Positions 41,306 through 50,304 of a stretch of 64,000 nt of DNA are shown here, one piece after another. The stretch lies in contig NC_018708.1 in the NCBI RefSeq assembly GCF_000302535.1, forward strand, positions 2,480,001-2,544,000, in the 5' to 3' direction. The stretch's first letter is position 1. Each line of letters begins with the position of its first letter. A model generated the notes under the pieces. The model had not been told where the DNA came from and made no database searches. It saw nothing but the letters and a program-made list of their open reading frames with translations. Both the position numbers and the translations under genes were made by a program. Origin of the DNA: Acidovorax sp. KKS102. Its GTDB lineage: Bacteria; Pseudomonadota; Gammaproteobacteria; Burkholderiales; Burkholderiaceae_C.

Positions 41306-41755
41306 ATGTTCACTTCGTCCTCCACTCTCCTCACTTCTGGCTCCGTGGCATCGGCCGGGGCCCAGCGCCGGTCATGGAACCTTTGGGTGGCGCGACCGGC
41401 TGCAGTACTGTTGTCGGCCCTGGCCTTGGGCGGTGCGCTGTCGTTACCGGCCGCTGCGCAGTCCCAAAGCGACGAGGCCTCGCTGGCGCGGGGTGCAGTG
41501 CCTGACACCACCCCACAGCAGCGCTACCAGTCTGCGATTCGCGAAGCGGGTGGCGGGCTCAAGGTGAGCCTGGAGGAATGCCGCGCCATGCCGACGGCTG
41601 AACGCAAGGGGTGTGAATCCGAAGCCCGGGCGCGCTACCAGGCCGATATGGCCGCTGCCAAGGCACTGCTGCGAGGCGATCCATCTGCTGGGCCCGTCAA
41701 TGTGACTGGTGGCCCGATCCGCAGCACCGAGACGGTGTACGTGGTCAAGCCCTGA
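41306..41755 (+). CDS. Hypothetical secreted protein
   Basis: A 149-residue protein with a long N-terminal region, a hydrophobic segment (PAAVLLSALALGGALSLPAA) and an AQS-type signal cleavage site near residue 51. The mature part contains LEECRAMPTAERKGCESEAR, with two cysteines, probably forming a disulfide. I do not recognise a family. The ATG at 41306 has AGAAAGGTG upstream. It is divergent from the cyclase-like gene. Confidence 0.65.
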   Translation: MFTSSSTLLTSGSVASAGAQRRSWNLWVARPAAVLLSALALGGALSLPAAAQSQSDEASLARGAVPDTTPQQRYQSAIREAGGGLKVSLEECRAMPTAERKGCESEARARYQADMAAAKALLRGDPSAGPVNVTGGPIRSTETVYVVKP

Positions 41756-41773
41756 TCCCCTCGGCTGGCAATG

Positions 41774-41803
41774 GGGCAAGTCGGGCAAGTCGGGCAAGTC
41801 GGG
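41774..41803. repeat. Tandem repeat, three units of GGGCAAGTC
   Basis: Three exact 9-bp units plus GGG between convergent genes. No role is evident; the unit number could vary by slippage. Confidence 0.85.
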
Positions 41804-41816
41804 AGCGTTTTAGGGG

Positions 41817-42404
41817 CTACTTCTGCGCTTGGGGTGTCTGAGCGCTCTCGATACCCTCGCCGGGGGTCACGCGGCGAGCACCGTTGAAGCGGCGCGCCCA
41901 GTAGGCGATGCTCATGTCTTCCACCCGAATCTCTGAGCCGCTGCGGGGCGAGTGGATGAACTTGCCGTCCCCCACGTAGATGCCCACGTGGCTGAAGTTG
42001 CGGCGCATGGTGTTGAAAAACACCAGGTCGCCGGGTTGGAGTTCTTTCTTGTCGATGACCTGGGTGGCAGCCGCCTGCTGATCGGCACGGCGGGGCAATA
42101 GCAGGCCCACAGTCTGTTCGTAGATGGCGCGCACAAAGCCGCTGCAGTCAAACCCGGTTTCGGCACTGTTGCCGCCGCGCTTGTAGGGGACGCCCAAAAA
42201 GCCCATGGCGTTGACCACCAGGTCACCCGCATGGCCGGCAACGGTCTGGGCTTTGTCTGCCACCTTGTGGCTCACGTCTTCAAGTCGAGTGAGAAGCCCT
42301 TTGTCCGCGAGCAAGCGGTCCATATCGTCAGAATTGGTGCCCTGGGGCGCAGCATGCGCTGCGGTGGCGCAAGCAAGGATGAGGGTGCATAACCATCTGG
42401 ACAT
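41817..42404 (-). CDS. C40 family (NlpC/P60) peptidoglycan endopeptidase
   Basis: A 195-residue secreted cell-wall hydrolase that cuts between D-Glu and diaminopimelate in peptide stems. A signal peptide (LCTLILACATAAHA) ends near A19. The catalytic triad is clear: C87 in TGFDCSGFV, H139 in NFSHVGIYVGD, and H151 in FIHSPRSG. The ATG at 42404 begins the signal; a GTG six codons earlier is possible. A 60-residue helical stretch precedes the domain. Confidence 0.9.
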   Translation of the reverse strand: MSRWLCTLILACATAAHAAPQGTNSDDMDRLLADKGLLTRLEDVSHKVADKAQTVAGHAGDLVVNAMGFLGVPYKRGGNSAETGFDCSGFVRAIYEQTVGLLLPRRADQQAAATQVIDKKELQPGDLVFFNTMRRNFSHVGIYVGDGKFIHSPRSGSEIRVEDMSIAYWARRFNGARRVTPGEGIESAQTPQAQK

Positions 42405-42585
42405 GGGGGCGAAGGGTAACACGATATGGTTATTTATAAAAAATAATCGTTTTTACAAGCTGTTGATTTCATTCAGATAAATCGGTGGTTCCAGCCTTTT
42501 CACAGGCAACTGCAGCTTGCAAGATGTGCGCCAGATGGGGGCTGTACCGCGCTGGTGCAGGACGTAAAGCATGGCCCGGGAATAC

Positions 42586-42593
42586 AAGGAGGT
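42586..42593 (+). promoter_or_regulatory. Strong ribosome-binding site AAGGAGGT
   Basis: Near-perfect anti-16S complement 7 bases before the ATG at 42601. It decides that start over the ATG at 42571, which has no such site. Confidence 0.8.
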
Positions 42594-42600
42594 TGAAGGC

Positions 42601-43764
42601 ATGGGTTGGACACCAAATCGGCCGGTAGCGCCGTTGTACAAAGCGCAGCTAGCTCTGTTTTTGATAGTGACGGGCACGCAGACCGTCACCCATGCCCAAA
42701 ACGCACCCGCCCCTGCGCCAGCGGTGTCGCTGGTGCCCGTTGCCACCGGTCTGGTGCATCCCTGGGCGGTGGCCTTTTTGCCCGGCGGGCAGTTTTTGGT
42801 GACTGAGCGCCCGGGGCGCCTGCGCGTGGTCAGTGCCACGGGACAGGTGGGGCCTGCGCTGGCAGGGGTCCCGCCGGTGGCAGCGGGCGGGCAGGGCGGC
42901 CTGCTGGACGTGGTGACCGACAACGACTTTGCCCGCACCCGCCGTATCTACTTCTGTTTTGCCGAGCCCGCCGCTGGTGGCACGGCGGGCAACAGCACGG
43001 CGGTGGCGCGCGCCACCCTGTCGGCAGATGCCAGCAGCCTGCAGGACGTGCGCATCATCTTCAGCCAGCGGCCCAAGGTCGAGAGCGCGCTGCACTTTGG
43101 CTGCCGCATTGCCCAGGCCAGTGATGGCAACCTGTTTGTGGCGTTGGGCGAGCGCTACCACCGCAAGGACGACGCCCAAAAGCTCGACAACCACCACGGC
43201 AAGGTCATCCGCATCACCCCGGACGGGGCAGCGCCGCCCGACAACCCCTACGTGAAGCAGCCCGGCGCCTTGCCCGAGATCTGGAGCTACGGCCACCGCA
43301 ATCCCCAGGGCGCCACGATAGGTCCCGACGGAAAATTGTGGATGCACGAGCATGGCCCGCAGGGCGGCGACGAAATCAATCTGCCCCAGCCTGGGCGCAA
43401 CTACGGCTGGCCGGTGATCACCTACGGTGAGAACTATGGCGGCGGCAAGATGGGCGAAGGCACAGCGCGCGCAGGCATGGACCAGCCGCTGCACCAGTGG
43501 ACACCGTCCATCGCCCCCTCGGGCATGGCGTTCCTGACCAGCACGCGCTACGGCACGGCGTGGCAAGGCAGCCTGTTTGTCGGGTCGCTCAAGTTTGGCA
43601 CCCTGCACCGGCTGGAGGTGGCGGGTGGCAAGGTGCAGAAGGAAGAACGGCTGTTGCAAGGCAACGGTGAGCGCATTCGCGACGTGCGCCAGGGGCCCGA
43701 CGGCCTGCTGTACCTGCTGACCGACAGCCCGCAAGGGCGGTTGTTGCGCCTGCGTCCCCGGTGA
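42601..43764 (+). CDS. PQQ-dependent sugar dehydrogenase family protein (Asd/GDH-B-like)
   Basis: Periplasmic beta-propeller oxidoreductase of 387 residues, with a signal segment (about 13-33) ending THAQ. Family marks are HPWAVAFLPGGQFLVTERPG, HFGCRIAQASDGNLFVALGE, SYGHRNPQGATIGPDG, HEHGPQGGDEIN and NYGWPVITYG. The set of H and R residues matches the soluble aldose dehydrogenase type (YliI-like), which uses pyrroloquinoline quinone to oxidise sugars. No PQQ-synthesis genes are in the window. The start is set by the AAGGAGGT upstream. Confidence 0.92.
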   Translation: MGWTPNRPVAPLYKAQLALFLIVTGTQTVTHAQNAPAPAPAVSLVPVATGLVHPWAVAFLPGGQFLVTERPGRLRVVSATGQVGPALAGVPPVAAGGQGGLLDVVTDNDFARTRRIYFCFAEPAAGGTAGNSTAVARATLSADASSLQDVRIIFSQRPKVESALHFGCRIAQASDGNLFVALGERYHRKDDAQKLDNHHGKVIRITPDGAAPPDNPYVKQPGALPEIWSYGHRNPQGATIGPDGKLWMHEHGPQGGDEINLPQPGRNYGWPVITYGENYGGGKMGEGTARAGMDQPLHQWTPSIAPSGMAFLTSTRYGTAWQGSLFVGSLKFGTLHRLEVAGGKVQKEERLLQGNGERIRDVRQGPDGLLYLLTDSPQGRLLRLRPR

Positions 43765-43877
43765 GCGGGCTCAGAATCTTGATGCAGATCATGTGAGCGG
43801 GAAGATATGCAGCACAATCGCGCCAGGGCGGGAAGCTCCCGGGGGCTGAGCGGGCACTTTGGCGTTAGGCTGGCGTG

Positions 43878-45485
43878 ATGCCTTCCGCGACATCTTCCTT
43901 ACCCGCATCTGCCATGCCCGCGGCCCCGGCCGACGACGCGCCGCCGCGCTCCCAGCTGGCCCTTCGCCGAGTGGCCATCGACACCTGGCGCGAAAACGTG
44001 GCCTACCTGCACCGCGACTGCGCCGTGTACCGGGCCGAGGGCTTCCAGGCGCTGTCCAAGATCGAGGTGCGCGCCAACGGGCTGCGCATCCTGGCCACGG
44101 TGAACGTGGTGGACGACTCCGCCATCGTCGGCTGCCACGAGCTGGGCCTGTCGGAGGACGCCTTTGCCCAGTTGGGCGTGGAGCCCGGCTACAAGGTGGC
44201 CGTGGCCCAGGCCGAGCCGCCCGAATCCATGGGGGCGCTGTTCCGCAAGATCGCGGGCGAGCGCCTGGGGCGCGCGGATTTCCGCGCCATCGTGCGCGAC
44301 ATTGCCGACCACCGATATTCCAAGATCGAGCTCACAGCCTTTGTCGTCGCCTGCAACCGCGACGAACTCGACCGCGAGGAGGTGTACTTCCTCTCCGACG
44401 CCATGGTCCAGACCGGCCAGCGGCTGGACTGGCACGCCCCGCAGGTGGTGGACAAGCACTGCATCGGCGGCATCCCGGGCAACCGCACCTCCATGCTGGT
44501 GGTTCCCATCGTCGCTGCGCACGGCATGCTGTGCCCCAAGACCTCCTCACGCGCCATCACCTCGCCCGCCGGCACGGCCGACACCATGGAGGTGCTGGCC
44601 CACGTGGAACTGCCGCTGGAGCAGTTGCAGGCCATCGTGCGCGACCACCACGGCTGCCTGGCCTGGGGCGGCACGGCTCAGCTCTCGCCCGCCGACGACG
44701 TGCTCATCTCCGTGGAGCGGCCGCTGTCCATCGACTCCGCTGGGCAGATGGTGGCGTCCATTCTGTCCAAGAAGATCGCCGCGGGCTCTACCCACCTAGT
44801 GCTAGACATCCCCATCGGCCCTACGGCCAAAGTGCGGTCTATGCCCGACGCGCAGCGCCTGCGTCGCCTTTTCGAATATGTGGCGCAGCGCATGGGCCTG
44901 TCACTGGACGTGGTCATCACCGACGGACGCCAGCCCATAGGCAACGGCATAGGCCCCATGCTGGAGGCGCGCGACGTGATGCGCGTGCTGGAGAACGACC
45001 CGCGCGCACCCAACGACCTGCGCCAGAAGGCCCTGCGCCTGGCGGGCCGCCTGATCGAGTGCGACCCCGACGTGCGCGGCGGCGACGGCTACGGCATCGC
45101 GCGCGACATCCTCGACTCCGGCCGCGCACTGACGCGCATGCGCGACATCATCGCCGCGCAGGGCGCCAAGGAGTTCGACCACAACAGCCCCAACCTTGGC
45201 GCGCTGCAATTCGAGATCTGCGCACCCGCCGCCGGCGTGGTGGCGGGCATAGACAACCAGCAGATCGCCCGCATTGCCCGCCTGGCCGGCGCACCCAAGG
45301 TGCAGGGCGCGGGCGTGGACCTGCTGTGCAAGCTCGGCGACGCCGTGACCCCAGGCCAGCCCATGTACCGCGTGCATGCGGGCTTCCCGGCCGACCTGGA
45401 GTTTGCCCGCCAGGCCAGCCATCGCGCCAGTGGCTACCGCATCGGCAGCGCCGACGATGTGCCCCACGTGTTCGTGGAGTTCTGA
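43878..45485 (+). CDS. Thymidine phosphorylase family protein, archaeal-type AMP phosphorylase candidate
   Basis: A 535-residue nucleoside/nucleotide phosphorylase. Beyond the DeoA-type core it has the extra N-terminal domain (about 25-105) seen in archaeal AMP phosphorylase. Core motifs include [40 protein letters not shown], and [11 protein letters not shown]. These belong to the group containing the archaeal enzyme that converts AMP and phosphate to adenine and ribose 1,5-bisphosphate; thymidine phosphorylase activity is the alternative. A GTG one codon earlier is another possible start, and no ribosome-binding site is obvious. The next gene, a PRPP-synthetase homologue, begins 2 bases after its stop, so the two form an operon. 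Codon use is extremely GC-rich. Confidence 0.87.
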   Translation: MPSATSSLPASAMPAAPADDAPPRSQLALRRVAIDTWRENVAYLHRDCAVYRAEGFQALSKIEVRANGLRILATVNVVDDSAIVGCHELGLSEDAFAQLGVEPGYKVAVAQAEPPESMGALFRKIAGERLGRADFRAIVRDIADHRYSKIELTAFVVACNRDELDREEVYFLSDAMVQTGQRLDWHAPQVVDKHCIGGIPGNRTSMLVVPIVAAHGMLCPKTSSRAITSPAGTADTMEVLAHVELPLEQLQAIVRDHHGCLAWGGTAQLSPADDVLISVERPLSIDSAGQMVASILSKKIAAGSTHLVLDIPIGPTAKVRSMPDAQRLRRLFEYVAQRMGLSLDVVITDGRQPIGNGIGPMLEARDVMRVLENDPRAPNDLRQKALRLAGRLIECDPDVRGGDGYGIARDILDSGRALTRMRDIIAAQGAKEFDHNSPNLGALQFEICAPAAGVVAGIDNQQIARIARLAGAPKVQGAGVDLLCKLGDAVTPGQPMYRVHAGFPADLEFARQASHRASGYRIGSADDVPHVFVEF

Positions 45486-45487
45486 GC

Positions 45488-46423
45488 ATGGCCGCGCCCG
45501 ACGCCCCCGCGGCCTGCCTGCTGCACTTCGACGGCGAACGCGCCGCCGCCGCCCGCCTGGCCGCCGCCTGCGGCCTTCCCGCGCTGGAGATCGCGCGCCA
45601 CCGCTTCCCAGATGGCGAGCTCAAGCTCACCCTGCCCGTAGACGCTGCGGGCCAACTGCCGGCACGCGCCGTGCTGCTGCGCAGCCTGGACCAGCCCAAC
45701 GAAAAACTCATCGAGCTGCTGCTCGCCGCGCGCAGTGCGCGCAGCCTGGGCGTGCGCCAGCTTACGCTGGTGGCGCCGTACCTGGCTTATATGCGCCAGG
45801 ACATCGCCTTCCACCTTGGCGAGGCCGTGAGCCAGCGAATCGTCGGCCCCTTCCTGGCCAGCCTGTTCGACTCCGTGGTCACCGTGGACCCGCACCTGCA
45901 CCGCGTCGCCACGCTTGACGATGCCGTGCCCGCCGCGCGCACCGTGGCCCTGAGCGGCGCGCCGCTGCTGGCCGACTGGATCGTGCAGCAGCGCCCCGGC
46001 GCGCTGCTGGTGGGCCCCGACGGCGAATCCGCCCAATGGGTGGCCCAGGCCGCCGCGCGCCACGGCCTGGAGCACGCCGTCTGCACCAAGGAACGCCACG
46101 GCGACCGCAGCGTCACCATCCACCTGCCACCCGTGGCCGTGCAGGGCAGGGCGGTGGTGCTGCTCGACGACATGGCCAGCACCGGCCACACCCTGGCCCA
46201 GGCGGCGCGGCTGCTGCTGCAGGCGGGCGCTGCCTCGGTGGACGTGGCGGTGACGCACGCGCTGATCGACGCAGAGGCCCTGGCCGCGCTGCACGCGGCA
46301 GGGGTGGGAGAGTTCTGGAGCACGGATTGCGTAGCGCACCCTACAAACGCGGTGGCGATGGCGGTGGAGCTGGCGCGGGGGGTGGGGCAGTTGTGGGGCT
46401 CGGGGGCTGATATTCCCGGTTGA
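45488..46423 (+). CDS. Ribose-phosphate pyrophosphokinase family protein
   Basis: A 311-residue PRPP-synthetase homologue, near the family's usual length. It has RHRFPDGELKLTLP (about 37-50), VTVDPHLHRV (about 135-144), the flexible loop KERHGDR, and the PRPP-binding loop VVLLDDMASTGHTL (about 220-233). Compared with housekeeping Prs (FSDGE, DLHADQIQG) the sequence is divergent, so it is probably a specialised paralogue. It follows the AMP-phosphorylase-like gene after two bases and may make PRPP from its ribose-phosphate product; the substrate is inferred. Confidence 0.88.
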   Translation: MAAPDAPAACLLHFDGERAAAARLAAACGLPALEIARHRFPDGELKLTLPVDAAGQLPARAVLLRSLDQPNEKLIELLLAARSARSLGVRQLTLVAPYLAYMRQDIAFHLGEAVSQRIVGPFLASLFDSVVTVDPHLHRVATLDDAVPAARTVALSGAPLLADWIVQQRPGALLVGPDGESAQWVAQAAARHGLEHAVCTKERHGDRSVTIHLPPVAVQGRAVVLLDDMASTGHTLAQAARLLLQAGAASVDVAVTHALIDAEALAALHAAGVGEFWSTDCVAHPTNAVAMAVELARGVGQLWGSGADIPG

Positions 46424-46706
46424 ATGTGTTTGCCCGCCTGGATATGTAGCACTGTCGGCCATGGTCCAGCAGCTGGGTTTCTGGTGGCCGGCTTCTGTGA
46501 CACGACGGTTTGCAGCAATCGACTCGTTCCAACCGCTCGTCAATTTTTTGCGAGCGCCCGCTTGGCAGCGATTGCGATCCTTCAAGGCTGTTCCAAATCT
46601 TTTACGAGATTGCATTCAAGTGCAATCGGGATGAGTGGATGCCCCCGGTGCTCGCAGACTTTGAACCAAGGCTCTTGGAAGATTTAGCGTGGCCCACAAG
46701 GGGATC
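46424..46706. other. Intergenic junction between the PRPP-synthetase gene and the LysR-led cassette
   Basis: 283 bases without a convincing gene. A small dyad GATTGCA-TTCAAG-TGCAATC lies at 46608-46627. Base composition shifts from very GC-rich to less so here. No attachment site, transposase remnant or tRNA was recognised. Confidence 0.5.
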
Positions 46707-47609
46707 TCAGTCATGCAGATGCTCGGCTACAAACTGGCGAAAAATTCCCATGGCAGGCGCTTCAGTACGGTCGGCCAGGGTAACGAACGCAAAGTGTGCG
46801 CCCTCGTTCAACGCCGGAGTGATAGGCAACTCCACCAAGCTACCGTTGGCGATGGCTTCACGCGCGGGGCTGACGAGGCCGAGGAACACCGCGTCACTGC
46901 CTTGTACCGCGTGTAGCAAACTGTTGACATCGTTGCAGCGCAGGGTCACCGCGACCTGGGGATCCGCTGCGGGTCCATAGCGGGTGATCAGAAGACGTGC
47001 CAACTCCGGATTAAGTGAAGTCGACGCTAACGGATAGCGTTGGAGGTGTGCAAATGTAATGGGGGTGTTGAGCTTGGCAAGGGGGTGACCCGCGCGACAG
47101 ATGAAACCACCGCGCATTTGACCCAAATCTTCGATCAACAGGTCATCAGCTGGCGTGACGCTGCGTAGATCCACAACCAGTGCGTCGAATCCACGTTCGC
47201 GCAAGCGGTTGGTCTGCAACTCCGGGGGGCCGGATTCGAGGCTGACCTGCACTCTCGGATGCATGCAGGCCATGTAACGCAGAAAAGGCTGCATCAGCAG
47301 TGCAGTAGGCCCCGCGCCGAGCCCAATGCGGATGACCCCCAAGTAGCCCTCTTGCAATAGCTGTGCGCTGCGTTTTAGCTCAACGGCATCCAGCACCATG
47401 CGGCGCGCCCGGCTTGCAACGGTCTGGCCGAACGGCGTCAACTCGTTGCGCTTGCCCATTCGGTCGATCAGACGTGCTCCGAGGTCGTCTTCGAGGGTCT
47501 GAATGCTGCGACTCAGGGCGGACTGGGTGATGTGGCAACGTTCTGCGGCGCGGCTGAACGAACCGGTGTCCGCCACAGCCAGCAGGTACTCCAGATGGCG
47601 CAGGTTCAT
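46707..47609 (-). CDS. LysR family transcriptional regulator of the MFS/amidohydrolase/glutaminase cassette
   Basis: A 300-residue LysR protein, helix-turn-helix HLEYLLAVADTGSFSRAAER (about 5-24) and SALSRSIQTLEDDLG. The effector domain covers about 90-295. It is divergent from the MFS gene (126 bases between), so it probably controls the three-gene operon. The whole stretch has less GC-biased codon use than the flanks. Confidence 0.9.
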   Translation of the reverse strand: MNLRHLEYLLAVADTGSFSRAAERCHITQSALSRSIQTLEDDLGARLIDRMGKRNELTPFGQTVASRARRMVLDAVELKRSAQLLQEGYLGVIRIGLGAGPTALLMQPFLRYMACMHPRVQVSLESGPPELQTNRLRERGFDALVVDLRSVTPADDLLIEDLGQMRGGFICRAGHPLAKLNTPITFAHLQRYPLASTSLNPELARLLITRYGPAADPQVAVTLRCNDVNSLLHAVQGSDAVFLGLVSPAREAIANGSLVELPITPALNEGAHFAFVTLADRTEAPAMGIFRQFVAEHLHD

Positions 47610-47735
47610 TTCCTTAGTCGCATGAGTTTTTTGAATGCATTCCGAATAAATTATGCATTAGACGCATTTGATCATGATTCATATGATTTCGCACGCTGTC
47701 GTCCAGGGCAGCAGCAATCATCCGGAGACAAATTC

Positions 47736-49076
47736 ATGGGCGTTCAAAATTCCAGTATGGGCGACGTCGCGTTGCCGCCCACATCCCAGGGCGTATCGAA
47801 CAATTTAACTGCCGCGACGAGCAAGGTGCAGCCCCGCGTCGTGGCTGCAACAGTGGCGGGCAACGCGCTGGAGTTCTTTGATTTCACCACCTACGCGTTC
47901 TTCGCGGTATATATCGGCCAGACCTTCTTTCCTGCTGACGAGCCGCTGGTCACGGTGATGCTGTCGGTAGCGGTCTTTGGCGTTGGCTTCATCACGCGCC
48001 CTTTGGGCGGGCTGCTGATCGGCTCTTTTGCTGATCGTGTCGGACGCAAGCCGGCCATGCTGTTGACCATTGCGCTCATCACGATCGGCACGATCGGCAT
48101 GGCGCTCACACCCTCGTACGCAAGCATCGGATTGGCGGCACCCATCATCGTCATTGCCTGTCGGCTGGTGCAGGGGCTGGCCCTGGGCGGCGAGGTCGGG
48201 CCGTCTACGACGTATCTGATCGAGATCGCCCCCCCGGGCCGGCGTGGCCTGTATGGCAGCTGGCAGCTTGCCAGCCAGGGCATAGCGTCGCTGGCGGCTG
48301 GCGTCGTCGGCATTGTGCTCACGCTGGCGCTAAGCAAGGAGCAGATGCTGGCGTGGGGTTGGCGTATCCCTTTTTTGCTCGGTCTGGCATTGATCCCCAT
48401 TGCTTTCTTTCTGCGCCGCCACATGCCTGAGAGCCTCGAGCATCCCACGCATAGCGGACCCATCAAGAGCCCGCTGGCCGATATCCGGCACCATCTGCGC
48501 CCGATCATGCTGGCGCTCATGGTGATCCTGGGTGTGACGATCTCGACCTATGCGGCGATCTACATGACCACTTATGCCGTGACCACGCTCAAGCTCTCCG
48601 CGACGATCGCCATGTCGGCGACCATCGTATTCGGCGTGGCGACCTGGGCGGGTGCGCTGCTGGGGGGCTGGCTGTCAGATCTGTATGGGCGCAAACCTGT
48701 GATGCTCTGGGCTCGCGTGGCATTGTTTGTTCTGGTCTATCCGGCTTATATGCTGCTCATCGACCATACCAGCGTTGCCACTCTGGCACTGGCGACTGCG
48801 CTGCTGGCATTGCTCACGGGCATTGGTGGCGCGCCAACGCTGGTGGCCATCCCGGAGCTGTTCCCTGGTCATGTACGCGCGCTCGGGCTGTCGATTGCCT
48901 ATGCCTTTGGTGTGGCGCTGTTTGGCGGCACCGCGCAACTGGTGATCACCTGGCTGATCAAGGTGACCAACAACCCGGCGGCGCCAGCGCTCTACGTACT
49001 TATCACCAGCTTGATCGCCATCGTCGGCATTCTGCTCATGCGCGAAACCGGCGGTGATAAGGAACTACAGAAATGA
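47736..49076 (+). CDS. MFS transporter, metabolite:H+ symporter (MHS) type
   Basis: A 446-residue symporter with twelve membrane segments. The N-terminal segment VVAATVAGNALEFFDFTTYA and loop GSFADRVGRKPAMLLTI (about 105-121) are typical of the ShiA/ProP/KgtP group, which takes up organic acids, zwitterions and the like. The C-half repeat has GGWLSDLYGRKPVMLW. The ATG at 47736 follows CGGAGACAAATTC. It is first in an operon with an M20 amidohydrolase and glutaminase, so it probably imports their substrate. Confidence 0.9.
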   Translation: MGVQNSSMGDVALPPTSQGVSNNLTAATSKVQPRVVAATVAGNALEFFDFTTYAFFAVYIGQTFFPADEPLVTVMLSVAVFGVGFITRPLGGLLIGSFADRVGRKPAMLLTIALITIGTIGMALTPSYASIGLAAPIIVIACRLVQGLALGGEVGPSTTYLIEIAPPGRRGLYGSWQLASQGIASLAAGVVGIVLTLALSKEQMLAWGWRIPFLLGLALIPIAFFLRRHMPESLEHPTHSGPIKSPLADIRHHLRPIMLALMVILGVTISTYAAIYMTTYAVTTLKLSATIAMSATIVFGVATWAGALLGGWLSDLYGRKPVMLWARVALFVLVYPAYMLLIDHTSVATLALATALLALLTGIGGAPTLVAIPELFPGHVRALGLSIAYAFGVALFGGTAQLVITWLIKVTNNPAAPALYVLITSLIAIVGILLMRETGGDKELQK

Positions 49077-49113
49077 TCACCAGGCGAATTTTTCCGGACT
49101 GTGAGTTCATAGC

Positions 49114-50301
49114 ATGACTGTTCAAGACACCTTGCAGGCGGTACGCGCACACGAAGACGAGTTCATCGCTTTGCGCCGTGATATCCATCAGCACCCCGAG
49201 CTGCCATTCGAAGAGCTGCGCACCAGTGATTTGGTGGCTGCACGACTGCGGGACTGGGGTTACCACGTTGAGCGCGGCCTGGGCGGAACCGGTGTGGTCG
49301 GGCAACTCCAGCGTGGCGACGGCAAGCGCACGCTGGGCCTGCGCGCGGACATGGATGCACTGCCGATCCAGGAGGCCACGGGGCTGCAGTACGCAAGTCG
49401 CAACCAGGGCGTCATGCACGCCTGCGGCCACGACGGACATACGGCCATGCTGTTGGCGGCAGCCAGGGTGCTGGCAGAGCAGGGTGACTTCTCAGGGACA
49501 CTCAACCTGATTTTCCAGCCTGCGGAGGAATACGGCACCAGCGACTGTGGCGCCGTACGCATGATCAACGACGGCCTGTTCGACAAATACCCATGTGACG
49601 CTGTCTTCAGCATGCACAACATGCCCGGCTGGCCACAGGGGCACTTGATCTTTCGCGAAGGCCCAATGATGGCCTCCTCTGACAAGGTCTACATTACGCT
49701 GGTAGGTCATGGTGGTCACGGCGCTGTGCCGCACAAGACAGCCGATCCGGTGGTGGCAGCAGCCAGCCTGGTGATGGCGTTGCAGACAGTAGTCTCGCGC
49801 AATGTCGATCCACTGCAAACAGCGGTGGTGACCGTGGGGGTGCTGCAATCCGGGCGCGTCAATAACGTCATTCCCGACAGCGCATATCTCGAGCTGAGCG
49901 TGCGCGCGCTCGATTCTGAGGTGCGCAGTCTGCTGCAGCAGCGCATTACCGAAATCACCCACGCTCAGGCGCAGAGCTTTGGCGTCAAGGCTGAAATCGA
50001 CTACCGGCGCGGCTACGCGGCACTGGTCAACAGCAAGGACGAAACCGACTTCGCCCGCCAGATTGGCAGCGAATTGGTTGGTGCCGAGCGCGTCGTGCTG
50101 CAGGCCCCGCCGCTCACCGGCAGCGAAGACTTCGCTTTCATGCTGGAGAAGTGCCCCGGCAGCTACCTGTTGATCGGAAACGGGGATGGCGACAAGCTGG
50201 GCGCCTGCATGGTGCACAACCCGGGTTACGACTTCAACGACGCCAACCTGGCCATTGGCGCTGCATACTGGGCGCTGCTGGCGCGGCGTTATCTGGTTTG
50301 A
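49114..50301 (+). CDS. M20 family amidohydrolase (N-acyl amino acid hydrolase / hippurate hydrolase type)
   Basis: Zinc-dependent hydrolase of 395 residues that removes an acyl group from an amino acid. The metal site is visible: RADMDALPI (about 77-85), HACGHDGH (102-109, C104 and H106), and QPAEEYG (E138/E139). The dimerisation domain GHGGHGAVPHKTADPV is at about 203-218. The C-terminal metal histidine is likely in ACMVHNPGYDFND. The start at 49114 lacks a strong ribosome-binding site. It sits between the MFS gene and glsA (3-base gap to glsA), so a plausible substrate is N-acyl-glutamine, which would release glutamine for GlsA (inference). Confidence 0.92.
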   Translation: MTVQDTLQAVRAHEDEFIALRRDIHQHPELPFEELRTSDLVAARLRDWGYHVERGLGGTGVVGQLQRGDGKRTLGLRADMDALPIQEATGLQYASRNQGVMHACGHDGHTAMLLAAARVLAEQGDFSGTLNLIFQPAEEYGTSDCGAVRMINDGLFDKYPCDAVFSMHNMPGWPQGHLIFREGPMMASSDKVYITLVGHGGHGAVPHKTADPVVAAASLVMALQTVVSRNVDPLQTAVVTVGVLQSGRVNNVIPDSAYLELSVRALDSEVRSLLQQRITEITHAQAQSFGVKAEIDYRRGYAALVNSKDETDFARQIGSELVGAERVVLQAPPLTGSEDFAFMLEKCPGSYLLIGNGDGDKLGACMVHNPGYDFNDANLAIGAAYWALLARRYLV

Positions 50302-50304
50302 ACG

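Noticed and set aside
41774..41803. CRISPR-like array or origin iterons
   Set aside because: Only three 9-base units without spacers, and no replication gene nearby.
9055..46423. A CO2-fixing AMP pathway made of the RuBisCO-like protein and the AMP phosphorylase homologue
   Set aside because: The RLP lacks a substrate lysine of true RuBisCO and is tied to a kinase operon 34 kb away; no ribose-1,5-bisphosphate isomerase is present.
43859..46423. An 854-codon plus-strand frame spanning both the phosphorylase and PRPP-synthetase genes
   Set aside because: Its first two thirds are an Arg/Pro-rich shadow of the phosphorylase frame; only its end, from 45488, is a real gene.
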